DNA of 64,000 bases, taken from the NCBI GenBank assembly GCA_002305805.1, contig DBQY01000016.1:48242-112241 (forward strand). Reading direction: 5' to 3'. Numbering within the stretch: position 1 is the first letter of the stretch; every line of letters starts with the position of its first letter. Of the stretch, positions 40,522 to 49,710 are shown one piece after another. Both the position numbers and the translations under genes were made by a program. The DNA comes from Atopobium sp. UBA1382. Its GTDB lineage: Bacteria > Actinomycetota > Coriobacteriia > Coriobacteriales > Atopobiaceae. The notes below the pieces were generated by a model. It searched no databases. It had not been told where the DNA came from and saw only the letters and a program-made list of their open reading frames with translations.

Positions 40522-40663
40522 GCGAAGCATCCTTTTCACAAGTTTCGCGATCGTCACCGCGAGCTGTGCATACAATCAAAATAGTATACGTCTTGTCCTC
40601 GCTCTACGCAGGAAAGACTCAAGCGACGGCTCAACCGTCAGGACGAACGGAGGGTGGGGTGCC

Positions 40664-41632
40664 GTGAGGCTCACGCGCGACGACGAGCGTGCGAGGAGAA
40701 TCTGCTCCCTCGCGCTCGACTTCATGAACGCCACGACCCCGCTCTCTTCATCGGAGATTGCCCGCGACCACTACCCGGGCCTCTCCCCCGACAGCTTTCG
40801 TCGTGCCTTTGCGCGCGACCGCGAGATGCTCGCCGACTGCGGGGTGTCGGTCGTCGAGCGCCGCCGGGGCGGTGACGAGTCGCTCTGGGAGGCGGACGAG
40901 GGGCTCTCCTTCGCGCGGGGCGCGGAGCTTGACCCGACGGACGCCGCGGCGCTCGAGCTGGCGTGTCGCCCGCTCGTCGCCGACCCCTCGTTCCCCCTCG
41001 CGTCAGACCTCCGTCTTGCGCTCGCCAAGGTCTCGCGTGCCTTCTCTGAGACGCTCGCCGTCGGCCGCGTGAGGACGCCCGATGCTTCGAGGGCACTCGG
41101 CACACTCCGCACCTGCCTGACCAAGGGAATCGCCGCGCAGGTGACCTACGTCGACGCCCGGGGCTCCCGCTCGGAGCGCACGCTCGCACCGTATGGGTTC
41201 TTCGGGCTCAGAGGTTGCCTCTATCTGGTTGCGGCACGCCTCGACGAGGGCGGAACGCCAGTTGAGGAGAGCATCAGGACCTATCGCGTCGACCGGTTCT
41301 CGGACGCACGGCCGCTCGAGGGGACGCACTTCTCGGTCCCCGACGACTTCTCCGTCGAGGACTGGAGGAAGCTGCCGTTCCAGATGGGGCCGACCACGCT
41401 CGTGGCGCACTTCGCCGTGGGGGCGGCCCGCGAGGGGGAGGTGCGGCGAGCGGCCGGTGCCCAGGGCACCTTCGCGCCCGACGGCGGCTCCCCCGTCTGG
41501 ACGGTCGCGGTAAGCGACGCGGCAGCCGCGGCGCGCTGGGCGGTCGCCATGGGCATCCGTCCCCTGGGACCGGACGAGCTCACCGCCCTGTGGCGAGAGG
41601 TTCTCGAGGGGGTGGCCAACGGTGTGCGCTAG
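40664..41632 (+). CDS. pafB: WYL-domain transcriptional regulator (PafB-like)
   Basis: The 322-residue protein has an N-terminal helix-turn-helix region (RRICSLALDFMNATTPLSSSEIARDHYPGLSPDSFRRAFARDREML) characteristic of PafB-type regulators, and a WYL-like middle domain (QVTYVDARGSRSERTLAPYGFFGLRGCLYLVAA) with a C-terminal WCX-like extension. GTG 40664 follows CGGAGGG. It overlaps the second WYL gene by 11 bases. In mycobacteria PafB/PafC form an SOS-independent DNA-damage activator. Here the convergent neighbour is a DinG-type helicase. Confidence 0.8.
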   Translation: MRLTRDDERARRICSLALDFMNATTPLSSSEIARDHYPGLSPDSFRRAFARDREMLADCGVSVVERRRGGDESLWEADEGLSFARGAELDPTDAAALELACRPLVADPSFPLASDLRLALAKVSRAFSETLAVGRVRTPDASRALGTLRTCLTKGIAAQVTYVDARGSRSERTLAPYGFFGLRGCLYLVAARLDEGGTPVEESIRTYRVDRFSDARPLEGTHFSVPDDFSVEDWRKLPFQMGPTTLVAHFAVGAAREGEVRRAAGAQGTFAPDGGSPVWTVAVSDAAAAARWAVAMGIRPLGPDELTALWREVLEGVANGVR

Positions 41633-42551
41633 AAGGACCGGCGCGGGACGTCCGGGTGCGCTCGACACGGCACGCGAGCTCGTAACGCTCGTATCGAGCC
41701 TCAGCGAGGCCGGGGATGCGCTCAGCTCCGACGCGGTGGCGGAACGCCTGGGCGTGGACGAGGGCGAGGCCGAGAAGCTCGTCGAGCTGGTCCTCTCTTC
41801 CCAGCTCGTCGGCGGGGGCAGCCTCCCGCTCGTCGAGGACGGTGACGCCTACACCCTCGTCACCTCTAACGGGATCCGGGGGAGAAGGCTTCGCCTCGGG
41901 CGGGACGAGACGCTTGCGCTCTCTGCCGCGCTCGAGCGGCTCGGGGTGGGAGACGCTGACCCCATCCGGCTGGCGCTCGAGGAGTCACTCTCGGCCGAAC
42001 CCGTCGACGAGGCGCTCGTTCGTCGCCTCGTGTCCGGCGAGAGCGGGAGCGACACGCTCGCCATGACGCTCGCCGCCTGCGGGCGCGCCGCCGTAGGGCG
42101 GCGCGAGCTCGTCTTCTCCTACAAGAAACCGGGAGATGCGACCGCAGGGACGCGCCGCGCGCTTCCCCTTGCCCTCAGGAGCGAGGACGACGTGTGGTTC
42201 CTCGACGCGCTCGACCTCGATCGAGACGCGTCGAGGACCTTTCGCGTCGACCGGATGGCAGACGCCGTCGTGGGGCCGCGCGCGAGTACCGAGAATCCAA
42301 CGCGGGAGGCGCGCGAAGAGCGACCCGTGTGCATTACCTTTACCGATAGGAGCGTCCTCGACCTGCTCCCCTGGCACGACCTGCGCGTCGTCAAGACGCT
42401 GTCCGATGGTTCGCTCGTCGCGGAGACGCCCTTCTACGGCGGGACGTGGCTGCCGCGCATGATCGCCGCCTGCGGCGGGACGGCACGCTGCGACGACCCC
42501 GAGGTCACCGCGCTCGTCAGGGCGTACGCGCTCGGGGAGCTCTCCTCGTAG
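41622..42551 (+). CDS. pafC: WYL-domain transcriptional regulator (PafC-like)
   Basis: The 309-residue protein pairs with the preceding gene. The N-terminal HTH region is degenerate (ARELVTLVSSLSEAGDALSSDAVAERLGVDEGEAEKLVELV). The WYL part contains ELVFSYKKPGDATAGTRRALPLALRSEDDVWFLDALDLD and TFRVDRM. Start GTG 41622 lies within the end of the first gene, so the two are translationally coupled, as expected for PafBC. The ligand-sensing WYL pocket (single-stranded DNA in mycobacteria) is an inference from family knowledge. Confidence 0.78.
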   Translation: MCARRTGAGRPGALDTARELVTLVSSLSEAGDALSSDAVAERLGVDEGEAEKLVELVLSSQLVGGGSLPLVEDGDAYTLVTSNGIRGRRLRLGRDETLALSAALERLGVGDADPIRLALEESLSAEPVDEALVRRLVSGESGSDTLAMTLAACGRAAVGRRELVFSYKKPGDATAGTRRALPLALRSEDDVWFLDALDLDRDASRTFRVDRMADAVVGPRASTENPTREAREERPVCITFTDRSVLDLLPWHDLRVVKTLSDGSLVAETPFYGGTWLPRMIAACGGTARCDDPEVTALVRAYALGELSS

Positions 42552-42569
42552 AGAGAGGGGCGTGGCGCC

Positions 42570-45512
42570 TCACTCGTGAGAGGCGCGCCAAAGCCTGATG
42601 TAACGACCGACGTTGGCAGCCTCGAGCTGCGAGACGTTGCTCGAGGGAAGCGACCGAACGAACAGGCTCCCGTAGCGCTTGCTCGCAACACGCGAGTCCG
42701 CCAGGACAAGAACGCCCGTGTCCGAGGCACTGCGTATGAGCCGGCCGGCGGCTTGTTTGACGGAGAGCACCGCCTCGGGCAGCGAGTAGCGCCACCAGGC
42801 GCGGTCCTCGCGAAGGTCGCGCTCACGGACCAGCGGGTCATTGGGGCTCGAGAAGGGCAGTTTGGGAATGACCACGCAGCGCAGGGTGTCCCCCGTTGCG
42901 TCGAAGCCCTCCCAGAACGATTTGAGCGCCATCAGCGACAGGTTCTTCTCGGCAAGAAACCTTGTCCTCAGGCGGCGGGGGGACGACCCGCGCTCCTGGC
43001 AGACGAGATCGAGGCCCGCCGTCGCGAGGCGCGGGCGCAGGTTCTCGTAGACGCGCTCCATGTCGCGCCGGTTGGTGAAGAGGGTGAGGACGGAGCCTCC
43101 CATCGCCGTGTGCACGTCGAAGAGGAGCTCCTCGAGCGCCTCGAGGTAGCCGCGCTCGCTGGGCGCGGGAAGGTCGCCGGCCACCACCACGGACATGCAC
43201 GCGTCGTAGTCAAAGCTCGAGTCCAGCCGCACGTCCCGGTGCGCGCCCTCGGGGAGCCCGGAGAGGCCGACGCCACGCTCGAAGTGCGAGAAGTCGTCGC
43301 CCACCGCAATCGTGGCGGACGTGAAGACCACGCTCTCCATCTCGGGCAACCAGCGGGCCGCAAGGTCAGCGCCCACGTCGATTTTCTCGGCCACCAGGCG
43401 CTCCGTCGCGATTCTCTTGCGGGAGCGCGAGAGGTGGGCCGAGTAGACGTAGCTCTGGTCGCTGCCCTCGTCGACGAGACGGATGCCCGCGAGGAGCTCG
43501 CCCAGCTGTCGCGCATGCTCGGAGAGCTCGGCAGCCTGCTGGGGGACCTGCTCCTCCAGCGCTGCCGCCGCCTCCGAGACCGTGCGAACGGTCTCGTCCA
43601 GCGCGTCGGCGCAGACGGAGGCGGCATTGCGGACCTCGGACCATGCCCCGCTCGCACGGACGTCCTCGTCGATCCACAGCGTCATGGTGTCATAGCCCCC
43701 GTCTCCCCGGGCGAGCGCGACGAGGCCGTGGACCGCCTCAAAGAGGTCCGCGACGGCGAGCGAGGAGCGCGACGCCGAGGCGGCGGCCTTGGTGAGCAGC
43801 CCGACCATGAGCGTCGAGCCCTCGAGGGACATCGCCTCGATCATGGCCGCATGAAGCGCTCCGGTGTGTGTGCCGCCCAGTCGCTCGAACGCGACGCGCG
43901 CGTCGGAACCCGACACCTCGACCGCCCACTGGCGGCGCGCCTCCGCCTCGAAGCCATGGGCCTCGTCCACGACCCAGTTGCGCACCGGCGGGAGGATTCT
44001 CCCTTCCGCCTCGACGTCGCGCAGCAGGAGGGAGTGGTTGGTCACCACCACGTCCGAGCAGCTCGCGCGGCGGCGGGCGCCGTGCAAAAGGCAGGTCCCC
44101 GGGAAGTACGGACAGCGGCCGTGGAGGCACTCTCCTGGCGTGATCGTAAGCAGGTCCCGAGGGACGTAGCGCCATCGGATGCCGAGCGCGTCGAGGTCGC
44201 CCTCGAGGGACTGGCACGCAAACGCGTAGGTGACCGCAATGGCCGTGAGCATGTCACAGGAGACGGCGTTGTCCGAGCGGCCGTCATGGGGAACCTCGCC
44301 CAGAGGCAGCTCCTCGCGGACGGCACGGTCGAGCCGCCGCAGGCAGGGATAGTGATCGTAGCCCTTGAGGCTCGTGAACGTGAGTCCCCCGGGGAGCGCC
44401 GCGGCGAGTGCGGGAAGCTCATGGGAGACGAGCTGGTCGGTGAGCGCGTTGGTCTTTGTCGCCACGCCAACGCTCACATGGTTGCGGCGGGCGTAGATCG
44501 CCTCGGGGAGCAGGTACGCTACTGACTTGCCCACGCCCGTCCCCGCCTCGATCGCGCGGTGCGTGCGGGTGGCAAGCGCATCGGCGACCTCACGTGCCAT
44601 CGCGATCTGCTCGGGACGGCGTTCCATGTGCTCGTACATCCTCGACACAACGCCTTCCGGGCCAAACGCCCGCTCGACCTCCTCCGCGGTGGGTGCGGCG
44701 GGGTGGTCGAGGTTCGCCGCGTCCTCCCGCTGGTCCGTGGCAAATCCCCTCAGCAGCTCCGCACGATGGGCTCTCAGGGAGAAGGGCGCGGGCGGCTCGG
44801 CCTCTTCGCCGCTCTGTGCCAGGTAGGACAGCACCGGCCTGAACGACCAGTCGACCTCGGGATGCATCCCCGCGAGCTTGGTGAGAAGGGCGTGGGGAAG
44901 GTCCGAGAGCGCGAGGAGCAGGATGCGCCACAGTCCGCAGAGAGCGTCCACGTCGTCGGAGGCGCGATGCGTCACCGAGGCGCACCCGAACGCCGCCGCC
45001 ATGTCCGCGAGCCGATGGGTCGAGAGGCGCGGGAGAGCTATCCGAGAGAGCGAGAGCGTGTCTATCCAGGTCTCGCTCACGTCGGCCCCGCCCGGAACCC
45101 CCTCGATGAACGTGCGGTCGAAGGTGGCGTTGTGCGCGAGGACGGGCGCGCCGGCCACGAACGACGCGAGGGCCGCCACGGCGGTACGGGCATCGGGCGC
45201 ACCGGCCACGTCGATGCTGCGAATGCCCGTGAGCTGCTCTATCTCGGGAGGGATGGGTGTGCCCGGGTCGACGAAGGTCTGGAATCGCTCGACGACCTCA
45301 CGCCCGCTGATGCGCGCGGCGGAGATCTCGATGAGGTCGCAGTCCTTGAACGAGAGACCCGTGGTCTCCGTGTCGAGAACCACCACGTCATCCTCGAGTG
45401 GCCCAAAGTCGGCCGAGGTCGCGCGGTCCGCAAGGCTCAGGTAGCGGCGCCGCACCTCATCGGGCGTTCCCGGCAGGATGAGCGACGACAGCGAGGGGGC
45501 GCCCTCAACCAT
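42570..45512 (-). CDS. dinG: DinG-family helicase with N-terminal DnaQ exonuclease
   Basis: The 980-residue protein has a DEDD exonuclease domain (~35-210; VVVLDTETTGLS, VLAHNATFDRTFI, HRASDDVDAL). An XPD/DinG-like superfamily 2 helicase follows: EAGTGVGKSVAYLLPEA (~320), a cysteine cluster consistent with an Fe-S site (YPCLRR, CLHGRCPYFPGTC), VVDEAHGFE (~525), and the C-terminal motifs GRLIRSASDTGVL. The exonuclease-helicase fusion is the Gram-positive DinG form. It should act in repair or R-loop/replication-fork processing. ATG 45510-45512 overlaps the ddl stop (TGATG); a GTG one codon earlier is possible. Confidence 0.93.
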   Translation of the reverse strand: MVEGAPSLSSLILPGTPDEVRRRYLSLADRATSADFGPLEDDVVVLDTETTGLSFKDCDLIEISAARISGREVVERFQTFVDPGTPIPPEIEQLTGIRSIDVAGAPDARTAVAALASFVAGAPVLAHNATFDRTFIEGVPGGADVSETWIDTLSLSRIALPRLSTHRLADMAAAFGCASVTHRASDDVDALCGLWRILLLALSDLPHALLTKLAGMHPEVDWSFRPVLSYLAQSGEEAEPPAPFSLRAHRAELLRGFATDQREDAANLDHPAAPTAEEVERAFGPEGVVSRMYEHMERRPEQIAMAREVADALATRTHRAIEAGTGVGKSVAYLLPEAIYARRNHVSVGVATKTNALTDQLVSHELPALAAALPGGLTFTSLKGYDHYPCLRRLDRAVREELPLGEVPHDGRSDNAVSCDMLTAIAVTYAFACQSLEGDLDALGIRWRYVPRDLLTITPGECLHGRCPYFPGTCLLHGARRRASCSDVVVTNHSLLLRDVEAEGRILPPVRNWVVDEAHGFEAEARRQWAVEVSGSDARVAFERLGGTHTGALHAAMIEAMSLEGSTLMVGLLTKAAASASRSSLAVADLFEAVHGLVALARGDGGYDTMTLWIDEDVRASGAWSEVRNAASVCADALDETVRTVSEAAAALEEQVPQQAAELSEHARQLGELLAGIRLVDEGSDQSYVYSAHLSRSRKRIATERLVAEKIDVGADLAARWLPEMESVVFTSATIAVGDDFSHFERGVGLSGLPEGAHRDVRLDSSFDYDACMSVVVAGDLPAPSERGYLEALEELLFDVHTAMGGSVLTLFTNRRDMERVYENLRPRLATAGLDLVCQERGSSPRRLRTRFLAEKNLSLMALKSFWEGFDATGDTLRCVVIPKLPFSSPNDPLVRERDLREDRAWWRYSLPEAVLSVKQAAGRLIRSASDTGVLVLADSRVASKRYGSLFVRSLPSSNVSQLEAANVGRYIRLWRASHE

Positions 45513-46471
45513 CACGCACGGCCCTCGAGCGCATACTCGACGAACCTGGTGCAGAGCTCGGGAAACTCAATCCCCCCGTGGCGCGCCGAGTCGGGGAGCA
45601 GGCTCTCCGCCGTCATCCCCGGGATGGTGTTGGTCTCCAGGATGACCGGCGTCCCGTCGGCGCGGACGATGAAGTCGCTGCGGGAGCAGCCGCGACACCC
45701 GAGCGCGCGGTGTGCTCGGACGGCGAGGTCCTGGGCGTGAGCGTACACGCCGGCCTCGAGGCGCGCCGGGATGACGTGATGCATGGAGGAGGGCTCGTAC
45801 TTCACCTTGAGGTCATAGAACTCGGCGCCCGTAACGATCTCGACGATCGGGAGCGCATGCGCATCGTCGTTGCCGATGACCGGAACCGTGATCTCGGTGC
45901 CCTCCACGCAGCTCTCCACGAGCACGCGCCCCCCGGCACGGCCGGCAAGCTCGATTGCGCCGGCAAGCTCGCTGCGCTCGGAGACGCGCGTGATGCCAAA
46001 GCTCGACCCGTTCGCCGCGGGCTTCACAAAGAGCGGCAGCCCAAGGCGGTCCACGAGGGCGTCAACGGCCTCATCGGTAAGGCTTATGCCCGCCGGAAGG
46101 TCAACCCCCTCGGGGATGGGAATCCCGGCGTCCTTGAACACGGCCTTGGCAAGCTGCTTCTCGGACGCGACCGCGGAGGCCGCAACGCCTGAGAAGGTGT
46201 AGGGGATGTGTAGGACGTCGAGAAGACCCTGGACGCTGCCGTCTTCTCCGTAGCGCCCGTGGAGCGCCACGAACGCCACGTCGTAGCCTCCGCCCATGAT
46301 TCGCGACACGAAGTCGCGGGCGGCGAGGTCGAGAAGGTCAACCGTGGCAAAGCCGGCCTCCGTCAGGGCCCGCTGGCACTCAGTCGCAGAGGAGAGCGAA
46401 ATCTCGCGCTCGTCGGACCAGCCTCCCCCGATCACGGCGACACGCATCCTCAGCAGCTGCTCTCTGTCCAT
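45512..46471 (-). CDS. ddl: D-alanine-D-alanine ligase
   Basis: The 319-residue ATP-grasp enzyme has VIGGGWSDEREISLSSA (variant of the usual GGxSxEhxVSL), LHGRYGEDGSVQGLLD (~80), KPAANGSSFGI (~155), GCRGCSRSDFIV (~270) and ETNTIPGMT (~293). It makes the D-Ala-D-Ala dipeptide for peptidoglycan. The residue after the VEYD region does not show the D-Lac switch pattern clearly, so I do not predict resistance. ATG 46469-46471 has AAAAGGGG upstream. Confidence 0.95.
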   Translation of the reverse strand: MDREQLLRMRVAVIGGGWSDEREISLSSATECQRALTEAGFATVDLLDLAARDFVSRIMGGGYDVAFVALHGRYGEDGSVQGLLDVLHIPYTFSGVAASAVASEKQLAKAVFKDAGIPIPEGVDLPAGISLTDEAVDALVDRLGLPLFVKPAANGSSFGITRVSERSELAGAIELAGRAGGRVLVESCVEGTEITVPVIGNDDAHALPIVEIVTGAEFYDLKVKYEPSSMHHVIPARLEAGVYAHAQDLAVRAHRALGCRGCSRSDFIVRADGTPVILETNTIPGMTAESLLPDSARHGGIEFPELCTRFVEYALEGRA

Positions 46472-46572
46472 CGAAGCCCCTTTTGCTCGGCTCTGTTGCG
46501 CTAGACTCACGTTCTGGTCACTCTTGCAGAAAGAGGATACTCCAAAGGACGCCCCGTGAGACAGGTGTAGAG

Positions 46573-47649
46573 ATGACGACAGCAATGAGCAACCGCCCCC
46601 AGGACCCCAAAGCGGAGTCGCAGCGCGACATCCACTCGCTCACCCGTGGCGAGCTGCTCGAGGCGCTCTCCTCGCTCAACCAGCCCTCCTTCAGGGCAAA
46701 GCAGATTGAGGAATGGGTCTGGTCGAAGAACGCCCGCTCCTTCGACGACATGACCAACCTCCCCAAGGCCCTGCGCGAGGAGCTCGCGCGCCGCTTCACC
46801 ATGGGTGCGGTCGAGGAGGTCGCTCGCCAGGCTTCCTCCGACGGCAGCCGCAAGTACCTCCTGCGCCTCTCCGACGGGGTCACCGTCGAGTGCGTGGGCA
46901 TGCCCTCGAGGAACCGTCTCGCCGTCTGCGCCTCGACGCAGGCGGGCTGCGCGATGGGATGCGCCTTCTGTGCGACAGGCGGAGCGGGCCTCACCCGCTC
47001 CCTCTCCGCCGCGGAGATCTATGAGCAGGTCATGCATGTACGCGACGACTTCAACGAGCGCGTCACGAGCGTCGTCCTCATGGGTCAGGGAGAGCCCTTC
47101 ATGAACTATGACGCCACGCTCGCGGCCCTGCGCAAGCTGAATTCCCCAGACGGCGCAGGCATCGGGGCCCGCCATCTCACGGTCTCCACCTGCGGCATCA
47201 TCCCCCAGATCATGCGCTTCGCCAACGAGCCCGAGCAGTTCACGCTCGCGGTCTCCCTTCACTCGGCCGTCCAGAAGACCAGAAACGCCCTCATGCCCGG
47301 CGTGCGAAAGTACTCTCTCATCAACCTCTACAACGCGATGGGAGAGTATGTCGGCAAGACGGGTCGCCGTCCGACCTACGAGTACGCCCTCATCGGCGGC
47401 GTGAACGACACCGATGCGGAGCTTCAGGCACTCTGCGATTTCTGCGAGGGTACGCTCGCTCACGTCAACCTTATCCAGCTCAACGAGGTCGAGGGCTCGA
47501 AACTCCGTCCCTCCACCCCCGAGCGTGCCGAGGACTTTGTCCGCGCGCTCGCTCGCGTGGGCGTCGAGGCCACACTGAGGAACTCTCGTGGTGCTGATAT
47601 CGACGCCGCTTGCGGCCAACTCAAGCAGAGGGTCGCAAAAAGGCGCTAG
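46573..47649 (+). CDS. rlmN: 23S rRNA (adenine2503-C2)/tRNA methyltransferase
   Basis: The 358-residue protein is a radical SAM enzyme of the RlmN family. The CxxxCxxC motif is GCAMGCAFCATG (~133). It contains VVLMGQGEPFMNYD (~175), STCGIIPQI (~217) and the C-terminal Cys in LRNSRGADIDAACGQL needed for the methyl transfer. It methylates A2503 of 23S rRNA and A37 of some tRNAs. ATG 46573 is preferred; a second ATG lies four codons later. It faces the divergent ddl gene. Confidence 0.97.
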   Translation: MTTAMSNRPQDPKAESQRDIHSLTRGELLEALSSLNQPSFRAKQIEEWVWSKNARSFDDMTNLPKALREELARRFTMGAVEEVARQASSDGSRKYLLRLSDGVTVECVGMPSRNRLAVCASTQAGCAMGCAFCATGGAGLTRSLSAAEIYEQVMHVRDDFNERVTSVVLMGQGEPFMNYDATLAALRKLNSPDGAGIGARHLTVSTCGIIPQIMRFANEPEQFTLAVSLHSAVQKTRNALMPGVRKYSLINLYNAMGEYVGKTGRRPTYEYALIGGVNDTDAELQALCDFCEGTLAHVNLIQLNEVEGSKLRPSTPERAEDFVRALARVGVEATLRNSRGADIDAACGQLKQRVAKRR

Positions 47650-47671
47650 AGCGTTGCGGACGCTCTAGCGC
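47643..47671 (+). terminator. Hairpin at the rlmN stop
   Basis: Perfect 11-base arms GCGCTAGAGCG (47643-47653) and CGCTCTAGCGC (47661-47671) include the stop codon. No T run follows. Confidence 0.5.
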
Positions 47672-47692
47672 GAGGGCATAGGGTAGCTTCTA

Positions 47693-47716
47693 ATACTAGA
47701 ACATATGTTCTAGTAT
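47693..47716. promoter_or_regulatory. Perfect palindrome with LexA (Cheo) box core
   Basis: The 24-base palindrome has centre GAACATATGTTC, the exact Gram-positive SOS-box pattern GAAC-N4-GTTC, extended by ATACTA/TAGTAT arms. It overlaps the stop codon of the small gene at 47710, between two convergent genes, an unusual place for an operator. Confidence 0.5.
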
Positions 47717-47946
47717 CCGAGTATTTCCCATTCTCTCTGTGTTTGCCGTGCATTAGCTGCAGGATCAACGTCGTTGTTTTGCGTTCCTTCGAGTGTCTCG
47801 TCGATGCGTTTCACGACATCGCAAACTTCCTTTACACAGCGCGCCAGCGACTGCCTCGCCTCGTCATTAAGCAGCACTCGGTACGCAACTATGCCCGCCC
47901 CTGCAAGGAGAGCACTGAGCAGAATCAGGTTTTTTGTCCCTCTCAT
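47710..47946 (-). CDS. Small membrane-anchored protein downstream of parB
   Basis: The 78-residue protein has an N-terminal helix (~5-25, NLILLSALLAGAGIVAYRVLL) and a helical charged remainder (ARCVKEVCDVVKRIDETLEG). Its ATG overlaps the parB stop (ATGA), so it is co-translated with parB. I recognise no family. Such small proteins after parB may be lineage specific. Confidence 0.65.
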   Translation of the reverse strand: MRGTKNLILLSALLAGAGIVAYRVLLNDEARQSLARCVKEVCDVVKRIDETLEGTQNNDVDPAANARQTQREWEILGY

Positions 47947-48815
47947 TGTTCTTCCCACGTTCCCGGGCCAGTGAGAAGGTCGACGATGTGTGCAAGCTCA
48001 TCCTCGTCCGAGAACTCGATCTCAATCTTGTTCTTGCCACGTACGTTCTTCACCTTCACGTTCGTATCAAGCGCAAGACGCATCTGTCGTGCTGCCCTCT
48101 TGAACGACTGCGGAGTGGGGACCCTCACCGCGCGCTCTGTGCTCTCTGTGACAGAAAACAGTGGCGCAAGGGTTTCTGTCTGACGAACCGACAGACGCTC
48201 GTCAACAACCTTCTTTGCCAGACGAATCCGACCCTCTTCGCTGGGCACCGCAAGGATTGTGCGCGCGTGGCCGGCGGACAGGCTCCCGTCCTCCACGAAG
48301 GCCTGAACTTCCTTCGGGAGGTCAAGAAGACGAATGGTGTTCGTGATGGCAGAGCGTGACTTGGAGAGAGCCTTTGCTAGTTCCTCCTGGGTGAGGCCCT
48401 TCTCTTTGATGAGCTGCTGATACCCTCGTGCTTCCTCGAGCGGAGTAAGGTCAGATCTCTGGAGGTTTTCGATAAGTGCCAGTTTGAACACGTCGTCATC
48501 CGAAATGTCACGGATTACAACTGGCACTTCGGTTAGTCCTGCAGCGCGGGCCGCCTGATAGCGGCGTTCTCCTGCAACAATCTCGTATAGTGCGCCCTTC
48601 TTCCTGACGAGTAGAGGCTGGAGAATCCCGTTCTGCTTTATTGAATCCGTAAGCTCTGCCAGGTCCTCTGCCTTGAAGTTCTTACGCGGCTGGCCCTTGT
48701 TCGGCTTAATCTGGTCAATTGGGAGCGTTGAGTCTGGTCTCATTCCTGCAGTTTCAGCATCTGCCTCGCCAACAAGCAGACCAAGTCCCTTTCCAAGCCC
48801 ACTTTTCTTAGCCAC
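47943..48815 (-). CDS. parB: Chromosome-partitioning protein ParB
   Basis: The 290-residue protein has the ParB N-terminal domain (QPRKNFKAEDLAELTDSIKQNGILQPLLVR, VAGERRYQAAR, IENLQRSDLTPLEEA) with the GERR CTP-binding motif. The helix-turn-helix (TQEELAKALSKSRSAITNTIRLLDLP) and a C-terminal dimerisation domain follow. It binds parS and slides as a CTP-dependent clamp. GTG 48813-48815 has GAGGTGG upstream and lies inside the end of parA. AT content is higher than in the outer parts of the window. Confidence 0.97.
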   Translation of the reverse strand: MAKKSGLGKGLGLLVGEADAETAGMRPDSTLPIDQIKPNKGQPRKNFKAEDLAELTDSIKQNGILQPLLVRKKGALYEIVAGERRYQAARAAGLTEVPVVIRDISDDDVFKLALIENLQRSDLTPLEEARGYQQLIKEKGLTQEELAKALSKSRSAITNTIRLLDLPKEVQAFVEDGSLSAGHARTILAVPSEEGRIRLAKKVVDERLSVRQTETLAPLFSVTESTERAVRVPTPQSFKRAARQMRLALDTNVKVKNVRGKNKIEIEFSDEDELAHIVDLLTGPGTWEEQ

Positions 48816-49608
48816 GAGCGACCACCTCTTTCGCAAGCTTCATATAGGCCAGCGATCCCTTGCTCACACGTGCATATTGAACGACCGGCATTCCGTGACT
48901 CGGGGCCTCGGACACTTTTACGTTCCTTGGAATGATCGTCTTAAACATCTTCTTGCCGAAGTACTCCTGCACTTCGTCCACGACCTGCTTCGATAGGGTT
49001 GTACGACTATCGAACATCGTCATGAGGACGCCAAAGATCTCAAGATCAGGATTCATGCGACGCTTCACCATCTGCATCGACTCAAGCAGCTTTGCAACAC
49101 CCTCAAGCGCGTAGTATTCGCATTGTATAGGGATGAGTAGTGAGTTTGCTGCAATCAGTGCATTGATGGTCAAAAGACCCAGTGAGGGAGGACAGTCGAT
49201 AAGCACGTAATCAAACTCGTCTTTGACCTTATTTACTGCATCCTTGAGCACTGACTCGCGTGCCATTGCTGTTACCAGTTCGATTTCTGCTGTTGCCAGC
49301 TGAATCGTAGCCGGAACAATAAAGACATTCGGCTCGCTGGTCTCCATAATTGCATCCTCAATTGGATAATCATGGAGAATTACGTCATATACGTCGTGCT
49401 CGAGTTCTTCTTTCTCGATTCCGTAGCCACTTGTCGAGTTTCCCTGTGGATCAAAGTCAATGACAAGTACCTTCTTTTTGTTCTCACCAAGACAAGCGGA
49501 GAGATTGATTACCGTCGTTGACTTACCGACTCCTCCTTTTTGGTTTATGACAGCAATCATACGGCTGTCGCGCTGGGGAAGTCCTCGTTTAACGTCTTTG
49601 TAGCTCAT
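48808..49608 (-). CDS. parA: Chromosome-partitioning ATPase ParA/Soj
   Basis: The 266-residue protein has the deviant Walker A KGGVGKSTTVINLS (~25), LVIDFDPQGN (~50) and DYVLIDCPPSLGLLTINAL (~125). It positions origins with ParB-parS and may affect DnaA as Soj does in Bacillus. ATG 49606-49608 has GGAGGT upstream; earlier in-frame starts would run through parS site 1. Confidence 0.97.
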   Translation of the reverse strand: MSYKDVKRGLPQRDSRMIAVINQKGGVGKSTTVINLSACLGENKKKVLVIDFDPQGNSTSGYGIEKEELEHDVYDVILHDYPIEDAIMETSEPNVFIVPATIQLATAEIELVTAMARESVLKDAVNKVKDEFDYVLIDCPPSLGLLTINALIAANSLLIPIQCEYYALEGVAKLLESMQMVKRRMNPDLEIFGVLMTMFDSRTTLSKQVVDEVQEYFGKKMFKTIIPRNVKVSEAPSHGMPVVQYARVSKGSLAYMKLAKEVVARG

Positions 49609-49656
49609 TTGACCTCCGTTTGTAGTGCGTTTAGTGCTTAGCAGCATCATACGGCA

Positions 49657-49672
49657 TGTTCCACGTGAAACA
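49657..49672. promoter_or_regulatory. parS site 1
   Basis: TGTTCCACGTGAAACA matches the parS consensus TGTTNCACGTGAAACA. It lies between rsmG and parA. Confidence 0.95.
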
Positions 49673-49710
49673 TTCTTCAATTTGTCCTATTTTTCTTTGG
49701 AACTAATATC

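Noticed and set aside
45512..46471. Vancomycin-type D-Ala-D-Lac ligase
   Set aside because: The gene neighbourhood lacks vanH/vanX partners, and I cannot see a lactate-specific residue pattern with confidence.
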